A stretch of DNA of 64,000 bases from an uncultured Christensenella sp. Lineage in GTDB: Bacteria > Bacillota > Clostridia > Christensenellales > Borkfalkiaceae. Positions 7,061-14,553 of the stretch are shown here, in pieces. Within the stretch, counting starts at the first letter, position 1. Every line of letters starts with the position of its first letter. Below the pieces are notes generated by a model. The model made no database searches. It had not been told where the DNA came from and was given only the letters and a program-made list of their open reading frames with translations. Location: the NCBI GenBank assembly GCA_910579525.1, contig CAJTUK010000004.1, positions 1-64,000 of the forward strand. Reading direction: 5' to 3'. A program made the translations under genes and the position numbers.

Positions 7061-8086
7061 ATGCAGTACAAAAAAAGTGATTTTTATTACGACTTGCCCG
7101 AAGATCTTATTGCGCAGACTCCGGCTGACCCGCGAGACAGTTCACGGCTTCTGGTATACGACAGGGGTTCCGATACGGTCAGGCACGAAGTGTTTAAAAA
7201 CGTAACCGATTATCTCAACGCGGGCGACGTGCTTGTTATAAATAATACCAGAGTTTTACCCGCGCGGCTTTGCGCGCATACCGAAAACGGCGGCGCCGTG
7301 GAGGTGTTGCTTTTAAAGAGATATAACGCGGACACATGGGAAGTTCTCGTTAAGCCGGGCAAAAAGTGCCGCAAAGGTAAAAAACTTGTAATTTCAGACG
7401 AACTGTCCCTAACGGTCGAAGACGTGACTCCGTCCGGGGAAAGAATCGTAAAATTCGCCTATAACGGCGTATTCGAAGAGATTTTGGATAAACTCGGGTC
7501 TATGCCTTTGCCTCCGTATATAAAGGCGAAGTTAAAGGATAAAAACCGCTATCAGACGGTTTACGCAAAAACGGACGGCTCTGCGGCTGCGCCTACGGCG
7601 GGTTTACACTTCACGCCCGAACTTTTGCAAAATCTTAAAGCAAAAGGCGTTTTAATTGCCGAGGTTCTGCTGCACGTCGGGCTCGGCACCTTCCGCCCGG
7701 TAAAGGAAGATATTATTACCGACCACGAAATGCACTCCGAGTATTACGAAGTCGGCGCGGAGGCGGCCGAAATTATCAATTCCGCAAAACGTGAAGGGCG
7801 AAGAATAGTTGCTGTAGGCACTACGTCTGTGCGAACGCTCGAAAGCGCCGCGGACGAAAACGGATTTTTAAAACCCAAAAAGGGCGAAACGAAAATTTTT
7901 ATTTATCCGCCCTATAAATTTAAATGTATAGATGCGCTTATAACCAATTTTCATTTGCCCGAGAGCACGCTCATAATGCTTGTTTCGGCTCTTGCCGGCA
8001 GAGAAAAGATTCTGGAACTGTATAAAACAGCCGTCGGTGAAAAATATCGTTTCTTTTCTTTCGGCGACGCGATGATGATTTTATGA
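7061..8086 (+). CDS. queA: tRNA preQ1(34) S-adenosylmethionine ribosyltransferase-isomerase QueA
   Basis: 341 aa. QueA transfers and rearranges the ribose of AdoMet onto preQ1 in the wobble position of tRNA, making epoxyqueuosine. Family landmarks are YDLPEDLIAQTP at the N terminus, DVLVINNTRVLPAR, PLPPYIK, PTAGLHFT and ALITNFHLPESTLIMLVSALAG. A longer frame opens at 7019, but the first 14 codons lie inside ruvB and the family N terminus begins at the ATG at 7061, so that start is used. It has no strong ribosome site, so translation is probably coupled to ruvB. It shares ATGA with tgt. Confidence 0.95.
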   Translation: MQYKKSDFYYDLPEDLIAQTPADPRDSSRLLVYDRGSDTVRHEVFKNVTDYLNAGDVLVINNTRVLPARLCAHTENGGAVEVLLLKRYNADTWEVLVKPGKKCRKGKKLVISDELSLTVEDVTPSGERIVKFAYNGVFEEILDKLGSMPLPPYIKAKLKDKNRYQTVYAKTDGSAAAPTAGLHFTPELLQNLKAKGVLIAEVLLHVGLGTFRPVKEDIITDHEMHSEYYEVGAEAAEIINSAKREGRRIVAVGTTSVRTLESAADENGFLKPKKGETKIFIYPPYKFKCIDALITNFHLPESTLIMLVSALAGREKILELYKTAVGEKYRFFSFGDAMMIL

Positions 8087-9201
8087 AATATTTTTCTTTT
8101 GAATTGCAACATATAGATAAATACACGGGTGCGCGAGCGGGGGTGTTTCACACGCCGCACGGAGACATAAAAACACCCGTATACATGCCTGTCGGAACGC
8201 AGGCGACGGTTAAAGGCGTTTACCCGCGCGACTTAACGGAGGCAGGTTCGCAGATTATTCTTGCCAACACTTATCACTTATATTTGCGCCCGGGAGACGA
8301 ACTTGTAAAAAAGGCGGGTGGACTTCATAAATTTATGAACTGGGACAAGCCTATTTTAACCGACAGCGGCGGGTTTCAGGTTTTTTCTTTGACTAAACTG
8401 AATAAAATCAAGGACGAAGGGGTATATTTCAATTCGCATATAGACGGCTCAAAGCATCTTTTTACTCCGGAGAAAGTTATTTGCGTAGAGGAAAATCTCG
8501 GTGCGGATATTATTATGCAGCTCGATCAGTGCAGTGAATACGGCTATACACACGCGCAGGCGGAAGACGCGCTCGAAAAGACGGATAAATGGTTAAAACG
8601 TTGTTTAAATGCAAAAACGCGCGACGATCAGGCGCTTTTTCCCATTGTTCAGGGCAATATGTACGATGATTTGCGGCTTGAAAGTCTGCGCAGAGCTAAA
8701 CCCCATGCGACCGAAGGTATAGCGATAGGAGGTCTTTCGGTAGGAGAGCCAAAGGCGAGAATGTACGAAATTCTCGATCTTATGCGCCCCGAGCTTCCCG
8801 TTGAAGTTCCGCGCTATTTAATGGGAGTGGGTAGTCCCGACTGTCTTATAGAGGGAGTATTGCGCGGAGTGGATATGTTTGACTGCGTGCTCGCCACGAG
8901 AATTGCCCGCAACGGCACTGCGTTTACGTCGGAAGGTAAAAAAGTAGTGAGAAACGCCGTTTACGCCGAAGATTTTACTCCGTTGGATAAAAATTGTAAC
9001 TGTTATTGCTGTAAAAATTATACCAAAGCATATTTGCGTCACCTTATTAACGTGAACGAAATGCTTGCGTCTATGCTTTTGAGCTTGCACAATATAACTT
9101 TTTTGCATAATCTCATGGCGAACATGCGCGAAGCTATATTTGCCGACAGCTTAAAAGATTTTGCCGAAGAGTTTTATTCCAAGTTCGGCAAAGAAGTTTA
9201 A
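8083..9201 (+). CDS. tgt: tRNA-guanine transglycosylase Tgt
   Basis: A 372-aa bacterial Tgt that swaps guanine 34 for preQ1 in Asn, Asp, His and Tyr tRNAs, the step before QueA. It shows LTDSGGFQVFSL (general base Asp), IAIGGLSVGE, the nucleophile region DMFDCVLATRIARNG, and the zinc site CNCYCCKNYTKAYLRHL (three Cys plus His, about residues 304-320). The ATG overlaps the queA stop by 4 bases. With queA it gives two steps of queuosine modification; no preQ1 synthesis genes are in the window. Confidence 0.95.
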   Translation: MKYFSFELQHIDKYTGARAGVFHTPHGDIKTPVYMPVGTQATVKGVYPRDLTEAGSQIILANTYHLYLRPGDELVKKAGGLHKFMNWDKPILTDSGGFQVFSLTKLNKIKDEGVYFNSHIDGSKHLFTPEKVICVEENLGADIIMQLDQCSEYGYTHAQAEDALEKTDKWLKRCLNAKTRDDQALFPIVQGNMYDDLRLESLRRAKPHATEGIAIGGLSVGEPKARMYEILDLMRPELPVEVPRYLMGVGSPDCLIEGVLRGVDMFDCVLATRIARNGTAFTSEGKKVVRNAVYAEDFTPLDKNCNCYCCKNYTKAYLRHLINVNEMLASMLLSLHNITFLHNLMANMREAIFADSLKDFAEEFYSKFGKEV

Positions 9202-9259
9202 AATTTGCGCAAACAATGTAAAAGTTTTGTGTAAAACGGCAATATATAATTAAAAACGC

Positions 9260-9288
9260 TTGCAAAAATCGGTGAAAACCTTTATATT
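9260..9288 (+). promoter_or_regulatory. promoter of yajC
   Basis: TTGCAA (9260-9265), 17 bp, TATATT (9283-9288), start near 9295. A CGGAG ribosome site precedes the ATG at 9321. Confidence 0.65.
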
Positions 9289-9320
9289 AAAATAAATCAA
9301 ATCGGAGAAGTTAAATTTTT

Positions 9321-9845
9321 ATGTTGAATAATTTACTCGCAGTCGATACGCAAAGTATCATTATGCTCGCAATAGTCGCGGTGCTTGTAGTCGTTATAAT
9401 CGTGTTCTATGTTTTCAGCAGCAAAAAACGCAAAAAACAGGAGCAGGACGCGCAGGATTTAATCAACGCGGTTAAACCCGGCAACAAGGTCAAGACCATA
9501 GGCGGTATCTGCGGTATAGTTGTTGAGGTCGATAACGAAGAGAATACCTTCGTGCTCGAAACCGGTACCGAAGTCTCGGGTAAAAGCTATATAAAATTCG
9601 ACAGACAGGCCATCTACCAGACGGATGCGGTAGTGGAAAAGAAAGAAACGGAAGTAAAGTCGGAAGAAAAGTCCGATGAAACGCCCGTAGAAGAAACCGC
9701 TGTTGAAGCACCTGCGGCAGAGGTTCCCGTTGAAGAAAAGCAGGAAGAGGTCGCTTCAAGTCTTTCTACCGCTCCCGAAACCGAAAAACCCAAAAAGAAA
9801 GCTAAAAAAGCGGACGCGGAAAAACCTGCGGAAGAAAACAATTAA
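9321..9845 (+). CDS. yajC: preprotein translocase subunit YajC with acidic tail
   Basis: 174 aa. YajC is the small partner of SecDF at the Sec translocon. Residues 8-32 are one membrane segment (IIMLAIVAVLVVVIIVFYVF) followed by SSKKRKKQEQ and a compact beta domain with KPGNKVKTIGGICGIVVEV, as in the family. The usual length is about 90-110 aa; here residues ~105-174 add a low-complexity tail rich in Glu, Val, Ala and Pro that turns Lys-rich at the end (KPKKKAKKADAEKP). A hairpin follows. Context with TIGR04086, scfA/B and secDF is the classic clostridial arrangement. Confidence 0.9.
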   Translation: MLNNLLAVDTQSIIMLAIVAVLVVVIIVFYVFSSKKRKKQEQDAQDLINAVKPGNKVKTIGGICGIVVEVDNEENTFVLETGTEVSGKSYIKFDRQAIYQTDAVVEKKETEVKSEEKSDETPVEETAVEAPAAEVPVEEKQEEVASSLSTAPETEKPKKKAKKADAEKPAEENN

Positions 9846-9858
9846 ATTCTAAAACCGA

Positions 9859-9892
9859 AAACCTTCGCATAGATTATAGCGGAGGTTTTTTT
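9859..9892 (+). terminator. terminator-like hairpin whose 3' arm holds the next ribosome site
   Basis: AACCTTCGC (9860-9868) pairs with GCGGAGGTT (9879-9887, one G-U pair) and is followed by a T-run to 9892. The next ATG is at 9893. The GGAGG of the next gene lies in the 3' arm of the stem, so one element could both end transcription and hide the ribosome site. Confidence 0.75.
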
Positions 9893-10261
9893 ATGCGCAA
9901 AGATATATTTCAAGTGGTAAAGGCGGTGCTGGCTTCCGTACTTTTTTCACTCGTTTTCGTATTGGTGTTTACAGTTATAATTCAATTGTTTTCTCTGCCC
10001 GTAAGCGTTGTCAAACCTGTCAATCAGGTCTTTAAAATAATATCGATTGCGGCGGGCGGGCTCATTTTTATCCGTGGGGAAAAGGGACTTTTAAAGGGAG
10101 CTGTTTACGGTGTAATTTCGGTTGTTTTAACGTTTCTTTTATACGGACTTATTTCACTTTCGCTTTCGTTCAGCTGGCTGTTTCTCGTAGAAATCGCCAT
10201 AGGTGCGGCGGCGGGCGCAATTTGCGGGGTTATAGCCGTCAATATTAAAAAGAACGCATAA
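9893..10261 (+). CDS. TIGR04086-like membrane protein
   Basis: 122 aa with four hydrophobic segments (about residues 10-32, 44-60, 68-92, 95-117), short loops and a basic C terminus (NIKKNA). Small four-helix proteins of the TIGR04086 family sit between yajC and scfA in many Clostridia; size, position and topology match. Function unknown, presumed inner membrane. Its ribosome site lies in the preceding hairpin. It precedes the scfA promoter and has no clear terminator of its own. Confidence 0.75.
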   Translation: MRKDIFQVVKAVLASVLFSLVFVLVFTVIIQLFSLPVSVVKPVNQVFKIISIAAGGLIFIRGEKGLLKGAVYGVISVVLTFLLYGLISLSLSFSWLFLVEIAIGAAAGAICGVIAVNIKKNA

Positions 10262-10266
10262 ATCGC

Positions 10267-10295
10267 TTGATTTTTTACCGCCCTTATCATATAAT
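10267..10295 (+). promoter_or_regulatory. promoter of scfA
   Basis: TTGATT (10267-10272), 17 bp, TATAAT (10290-10295). Start near 10302, 28 bases before the scfA ATG. It gives the peptide gene its own transcript. Confidence 0.75.
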
Positions 10296-10329
10296 TGAAA
10301 AAAGAGAATTTTAAGGAGCGGATAAAATT

Positions 10330-10485
10330 ATGATTAAGACTGTTGCTAAACCCACCGAAAGAAAGGTTACGGGTTGCGGAGAATGCAGAAGCACCTGTCA
10401 GTCGGCTTGCAAAACGAGTTGCACGGTAGGCAACCAGAGTTGCGAAAGAGTTACAAGAGAACAGAACCCCGAAAAGGCAAACTGA
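10330..10485 (+). CDS. scfA: SCIFF ranthipeptide precursor ScfA (six cysteines)
   Basis: A 51-aa peptide. The core CGECRSTCQSACKTSCTVGN is the signature of SCIFF (six cysteines in forty-five residues), the most widespread ranthipeptide precursor of Clostridia. Cysteines are at 16, 19, 23, 27, 31 and 38. In the family the radical SAM enzyme ScfB ties cysteine sulfur to neighbouring residues through thioether bonds. An AAGGAG ribosome site is ideally placed. The C-terminal tail RVTREQNPEKAN after the last Cys is somewhat long for the family. The biological role of SCIFF is unsettled; links to quorum sensing have been proposed. Confidence 0.95.
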   Translation: MIKTVAKPTERKVTGCGECRSTCQSACKTSCTVGNQSCERVTREQNPEKAN

Positions 10486-10501
10486 ATTTAAAGGAATCCG
10501 A

Positions 10502-10527
10502 GGAGCAGATAATTCTCTGCTCCTTTT
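10502..10527 (+). terminator. hairpin between scfA and scfB, probable partial terminator
   Basis: A perfect 7-bp stem GGAGCAG (10502-10508) with CTGCTCC (10517-10523) and then four T's. The short T-run suggests incomplete termination, letting some transcripts enter scfB while most stop after the peptide gene. It ends 4 bases before the scfB ATG. Confidence 0.65.
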
Positions 10528-10531
10528 CGTC

Positions 10532-11857
10532 ATGATACACGTTTTTTCTTATAAAAATAAAAATTACATATATGATTCCGGTAGCGGAAGCTTGCACGAG
10601 TGCGATAAGCAAACTGCGGATTACGTAAGATTCAAATACGAAAACGGCGCTCCCGTAACGCTTACCAAGGAAAAAATAGCGGAAATCGAAAACGATTTGA
10701 CCTCGCTTGCGGGCGAGGGGCTTTTTTTGCGCGAAGAAATAAAGGCTTATCCGTTAAAATCAAACGAAGTAAAAGCCCTTTGCATACATATTTGTCACGA
10801 CTGCAATCTGCGTTGCCGCTATTGCTTTGCGGACGAGGGTGCTTACCATTCCGAACGCGAGTTGATGAGCGAGCAAACGGCTAAAAAAGCCGTGGATTTT
10901 TTGCTCAAAAACAGCGGAAACAGAAAAGTTTTAGAGGTCGATTTCTTCGGCGGCGAACCGCTTATGTGCCTGCAAACCATAAAAAACGTAGTTGCTTACG
11001 CCCGTGAAGAGGGCGCAAAGCTCGGTAAAAAATTCTTGTTTACCACTACGACAAACGCGCTTTTGCTCGACGATGACGCTATTGATTTCTTTAATCGTGA
11101 AATGGAAAACGTGGTGTTGTCTTTGGACGGCAGAAAAGAAGTCCACGACGCTATAAGAAAGACAAAAAACGGCAAAGGCAGTTTTGATTTAGTTATAGAA
11201 AACGTTAAAAAATTCGTTCGGTCGCGCGGGGATAAGAGCTATTATGTGCGCGGCACGTTTACGGCAAAAAACCTCGATTTTTCAAAAGACGTTATTTTTC
11301 TGGCGGAAAACGGTTTTGACAGCATATCTATGGAGCCCGTTGTAACGGACATAGACGACCTCGCCATAAAAGACGAGCATATTCCCGCCGTTCTTGACGA
11401 ATACGAAAATTTATGCGAGGAATACCTTGATAAATACAAAAACGGAGAAGGGTTCAATTTCTTTCACTTCAACGTCGATTTGGAGGGCGGGGTTTGTCTT
11501 CAAAAAAAAGTTTCCGCGTGCGGAGCGGGTAACGAGTATTTTTCGGTAGTTCCCAACGGCGATATTTATCCGTGTCATCAGTTTGCCGGTGACAAGGATT
11601 TTTTGATGGGCAACGTTTACGACGGTGTTCTCGACGGAAAAATACGGGAAAAATTCGCCGCTTCGTGTCTGTTTACGCGTGAGGAGTGCGGCGATTGTTT
11701 TGCAAAATTTATTTGCAGCGGCGGTTGCGCGGCCAATAATTATCATTTCGAGGGTGACATAAATAAACCGTATAAGGCAACCTGCGCCATGATGAAAAAG
11801 CGCATAGAGTGCGGTATGCACGTTCTCGCCGTAAAAAAAGAACTTAAAAGCAAATAA
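10532..11857 (+). CDS. scfB: SCIFF radical SAM maturase ScfB
   Basis: A 441-aa radical SAM/SPASM peptide maturase that installs thioether cross-links in ScfA. The N-terminal ~80 residues form the peptide-recognition (RRE-like) region. The AdoMet iron-sulfur cluster site is CNLRCRYC with Cys91, Cys95 and Cys98, followed by FFGGEPLM. The C-terminal SPASM region carries more cysteines: CGAGNEYFSVVPNGDIYPC, then CLFTREECGDC, ICSGGCAANN and TCAMMKKRIEC, enough for two auxiliary clusters. There is no ribosome site at the ATG; the hairpin at 10502-10527 abuts it. The gene follows its substrate directly. Confidence 0.95.
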   Translation: MIHVFSYKNKNYIYDSGSGSLHECDKQTADYVRFKYENGAPVTLTKEKIAEIENDLTSLAGEGLFLREEIKAYPLKSNEVKALCIHICHDCNLRCRYCFADEGAYHSERELMSEQTAKKAVDFLLKNSGNRKVLEVDFFGGEPLMCLQTIKNVVAYAREEGAKLGKKFLFTTTTNALLLDDDAIDFFNREMENVVLSLDGRKEVHDAIRKTKNGKGSFDLVIENVKKFVRSRGDKSYYVRGTFTAKNLDFSKDVIFLAENGFDSISMEPVVTDIDDLAIKDEHIPAVLDEYENLCEEYLDKYKNGEGFNFFHFNVDLEGGVCLQKKVSACGAGNEYFSVVPNGDIYPCHQFAGDKDFLMGNVYDGVLDGKIREKFAASCLFTREECGDCFAKFICSGGCAANNYHFEGDINKPYKATCAMMKKRIECGMHVLAVKKELKSK

Positions 11858-11903
11858 TTTTGTCATAATTTAACGTAAATTTATTTGAGACAGCGCAAAT
11901 TTA

Positions 11904-11932
11904 TTGACGGGTCGAAGATTTTTTACTATAAT
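11904..11932 (+). promoter_or_regulatory. promoter of secDF
   Basis: TTGACG (11904-11909), 17 bp, TATAAT (11927-11932), start near 11939. The leader holds a GC-rich hairpin (TCCGCGCG, GAG loop, CGCGCGGA at 11955-11973) with no T-run, perhaps a stability element, followed by a free AGGAG ribosome site. Confidence 0.8.
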
Positions 11933-11991
11933 ATAATAGTTAATTTTATAGTTGTCCGCGCGGAGCGCGCGGAATAAATACAGGAGTTCAG

Positions 11992-13491
11992 ATGGGTAAA
12001 GTAAAATCGGCGATTATTACCGCGCTCGTGGTTGCGGCAATATTGGTTTTATCGCTTTTTGCTACGATTTCGTGCGACGTACCCGGCACAAATAACGTAA
12101 AAAGATACAATTCTTTTTTAAGCGGTATACATCTCGGCGGCGACCTTACGGGCGAAGCGTACGCGCTGTTATATCCCGAAGGCGTTATTTCGGTTTCGGA
12201 TTATAATCTCGTGGTAAACGACGATGACGAAGCTAATAAAGAGAACAAAGAAGAATATATCGGGAAGTATACGGCTAACGACGGCGTTTACGTCGAAACC
12301 GAAAAGTTGTATAATCCCGAATTTAAGGCGAGCGTCCAAAAAGACGCGAAAATCCTTTCGGACAGGCTTAAAAATAAGGGCTATACCGCTTATTCTGTTA
12401 CCGTTGAGGACGGTTACGTTATAAAATTATCCGTTCCCACAGGGTTCACTTACGCCGCGTACAGAGAATACGATTCTTCGTCCCGTTCCGAGTCGTTGAG
12501 TGAAATCAGCGTGGCGGTGCAGTATCTTATGCTTGACGGCGAAGTTACTCTGCGCGACAATACAGATTACGATTCGTCCAAATCGCTCGTGTCTATTAAA
12601 GATGACTTTTCATCTTATTTTAAGGGCGTGCGTTATTACGCAATGGGCGGCAACCACGCAGTTCAGCTTGATTTAACGAACGATGGATTCAACAAACTAA
12701 ATGCGATTCTGCTCACTATGGACAGCAGCTCCAAAGCCTATTTCTTTGTTGGTGAAACAAATTTGAATTTACAGCTTACGGGCGGAACCGCGCTCGAGAG
12801 CAGCACGCTTTACTTCTCTTCCGAAGCGGGGCGCGCTCAAAGTTTCGCTATTCTGCTTGACTCTGCAATAAGCGGCAACGTGTTGTCAAACAGTTACAAT
12901 ACGGATAAAGCCGGTTCGGGAACCGAACTTATAGTTTCAACGCCTGTTTTGGGCGAGTATTCTGCGATTTATTTGCTCGTTGCGCTTATTATGGTTCTTG
13001 CGGCGGCAATAATCGCTCCCATAATAAAATATAAAAAATTAGGGCTCGTCAACGCGATATCTTCATTGCTTTACGCTCTTGTGTTGGTAGTGAGTCTGTT
13101 GCTTCTTGAAATACAACTTACGGTTGCCGGCGCGTTTATGGCAACGCTCGGTCTCGCGCTTCTCACGTTTACCAATATTAAAGTTTTTGAGAGAATAAGA
13201 AAAGAAACTCTTACCGGAAGAACTATTCAAGCATCGGTAAAAGACGGTTACAAAAAAACTTTGCTTTCTGTGCTCGATCTTCATGCGTTACTTGTCGTTG
13301 CCGCTATTTTGGTAGCTCTCGTATGCGTCGGCGAACTTGCGGCTTGCGGATTTATTTTCTTTATTGCAACGATTGCGTCGTATGTGCTTTACTGGTTCAC
13401 GAGATTTATGTGGTATGTAATATCTTCGCCCGTAAAAGACAAGTTTAAGTTCTGCGGTTTCTCAAGGGAGGTATACGACGATGAAGACTAA
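11992..13491 (+). CDS. secD: divergent protein translocase subunit SecD
   Basis: 499 aa. SecD with SecF pulls proteins out across the membrane using the proton gradient. Topology fits: an N-terminal membrane helix (about 5-27), a large external domain starting at HLGGDLTG (the family usually has LGLDLQGG), and five C-terminal helices after residue ~325. The helix-4 motif aligns through VFERIRKE, but the family's VDANV reads T392-F393-T394-N395: the conserved Asp is Phe393. Asp and surrounding sequence in SVLDLHALL also drift from the family's DANITT. It overlaps secF by 11 bases. Assignment rests on topology, ERIR motif and context. Confidence 0.85.
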   Translation: MGKVKSAIITALVVAAILVLSLFATISCDVPGTNNVKRYNSFLSGIHLGGDLTGEAYALLYPEGVISVSDYNLVVNDDDEANKENKEEYIGKYTANDGVYVETEKLYNPEFKASVQKDAKILSDRLKNKGYTAYSVTVEDGYVIKLSVPTGFTYAAYREYDSSSRSESLSEISVAVQYLMLDGEVTLRDNTDYDSSKSLVSIKDDFSSYFKGVRYYAMGGNHAVQLDLTNDGFNKLNAILLTMDSSSKAYFFVGETNLNLQLTGGTALESSTLYFSSEAGRAQSFAILLDSAISGNVLSNSYNTDKAGSGTELIVSTPVLGEYSAIYLLVALIMVLAAAIIAPIIKYKKLGLVNAISSLLYALVLVVSLLLLEIQLTVAGAFMATLGLALLTFTNIKVFERIRKETLTGRTIQASVKDGYKKTLLSVLDLHALLVVAAILVALVCVGELAACGFIFFIATIASYVLYWFTRFMWYVISSPVKDKFKFCGFSREVYDDED

Positions 13492-14512
13492 TAAACTTAA
13501 CGTTCAAAACCTTAAAGTCTCCGCAAAAATGCACTTGTTTATAATAATTTCGTGCGTGGTTATAGCAATAGGGCTTGCAGTAGGAACGGTTTGTCAGTTC
13601 GTAGCTAACGGATTTTTCAATTATGCGGGCGACTACGGCAGTTACAAGAGCGTTACGGTAGACTACGAATCGATTGATTTCAGCGGTAACGATAAAGAAC
13701 CGCTTGCAATAATCGACGAAATATGTCTTAAAGCTTTTTCGGACAACGGAGTCAAGCACGGTCTCGTTGCTTCCGGTGATACGCTCACGGGCGGTAAATT
13801 AACTTATAAATTCTCCTCTTCCACGGATATGGACGATTTGTTAAAGTCTGCCGAGTCGATAAACGCTGAAATAAAAACGGTAGTTTCCGCGTCCGGCGGT
13901 ATTCAATTCAGTTATGCTGCGGCGCATAACGGAGAGGCCGTTCTCGGCGGTGGGCTTGCGCTTACCCGTGCGGCAATAGCCGTTTCATGCGTAATAGCCG
14001 TTCACTTTATCTATTTTGCAATACGTTACCGCCTTACAATGGCGTTGGGCGCGCTGCTTGCCGACGTTCACAACCTTGCGCTTTATATCGCGCTCGTGGC
14101 ATTGTGCAGAATTCCCGTCGGTTCCACTATAGCGACTTTCGCGGTGTTTACCGTTTTACTTACCGCAATATGTACGAGCTTCCTGTTTGATAAAGTGCGT
14201 AAAAATGTTAAGTCGGAAGATGGTAAAAAACTTAACGCATACGAGCTTACGGATTTAAGCGTAAGTCAGACTTTTGCGGTCAACACGATATTGCCGATAT
14301 GCCTTGCAGCTTTATCCGTTGTTCTGTTCGTTCTTTTATCCATAAGTTCGCTGTCCGTAGTTACTGTTCTTGCTCCCGTGCTTTGCTCAATTGTTGCGGT
14401 TGCGTCTTGCGTATACGGAACGGTATTTTTCACGGCTTCGGTTTATCCCCGCTTTAAGGAGATAGGCGATAATGCGAAAGAAAAATCAAAAGCTAAAAAA
14501 TTGGCGAAATAA
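13481..14512 (+). CDS. secF: divergent protein translocase subunit SecF
   Basis: 343 aa with an N-terminal membrane helix (about 17-41), an external domain, and five C-terminal helices. RYRLTMALGALLADVHN aligns with the family's ...ALGA.LALLHD, with Asn198 where Asp is usual. LFDKVRKN aligns with VFDRIREN, but the preceding INDTVV reads I230-C231-T232, so the conserved Asp is Cys231. ELTDLSVSQTFAVNTILP matches the family's L.NLSINQTLSRTI. Like SecD it has lost the membrane acids. A GGAGG site inside the secD end serves this start. Ends in a Lys-rich tail before a terminator. Confidence 0.85.
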   Translation: MKTNKLNVQNLKVSAKMHLFIIISCVVIAIGLAVGTVCQFVANGFFNYAGDYGSYKSVTVDYESIDFSGNDKEPLAIIDEICLKAFSDNGVKHGLVASGDTLTGGKLTYKFSSSTDMDDLLKSAESINAEIKTVVSASGGIQFSYAAAHNGEAVLGGGLALTRAAIAVSCVIAVHFIYFAIRYRLTMALGALLADVHNLALYIALVALCRIPVGSTIATFAVFTVLLTAICTSFLFDKVRKNVKSEDGKKLNAYELTDLSVSQTFAVNTILPICLAALSVVLFVLLSISSLSVVTVLAPVLCSIVAVASCVYGTVFFTASVYPRFKEIGDNAKEKSKAKKLAK

Positions 14513-14521
14513 ATTTTAATT

Positions 14522-14545
14522 AAAGGCGGGGCAACCCGCCTTTTT
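14522..14545 (+). terminator. terminator after secF
   Basis: AAAGGCGGG with CCCGCCTTT around GCAA, then T's. It ends 8 bases before the recJ start codon, leaving no room for a separate promoter or ribosome site. Confidence 0.85.
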
Positions 14546-14553
14546 GTGTTATT

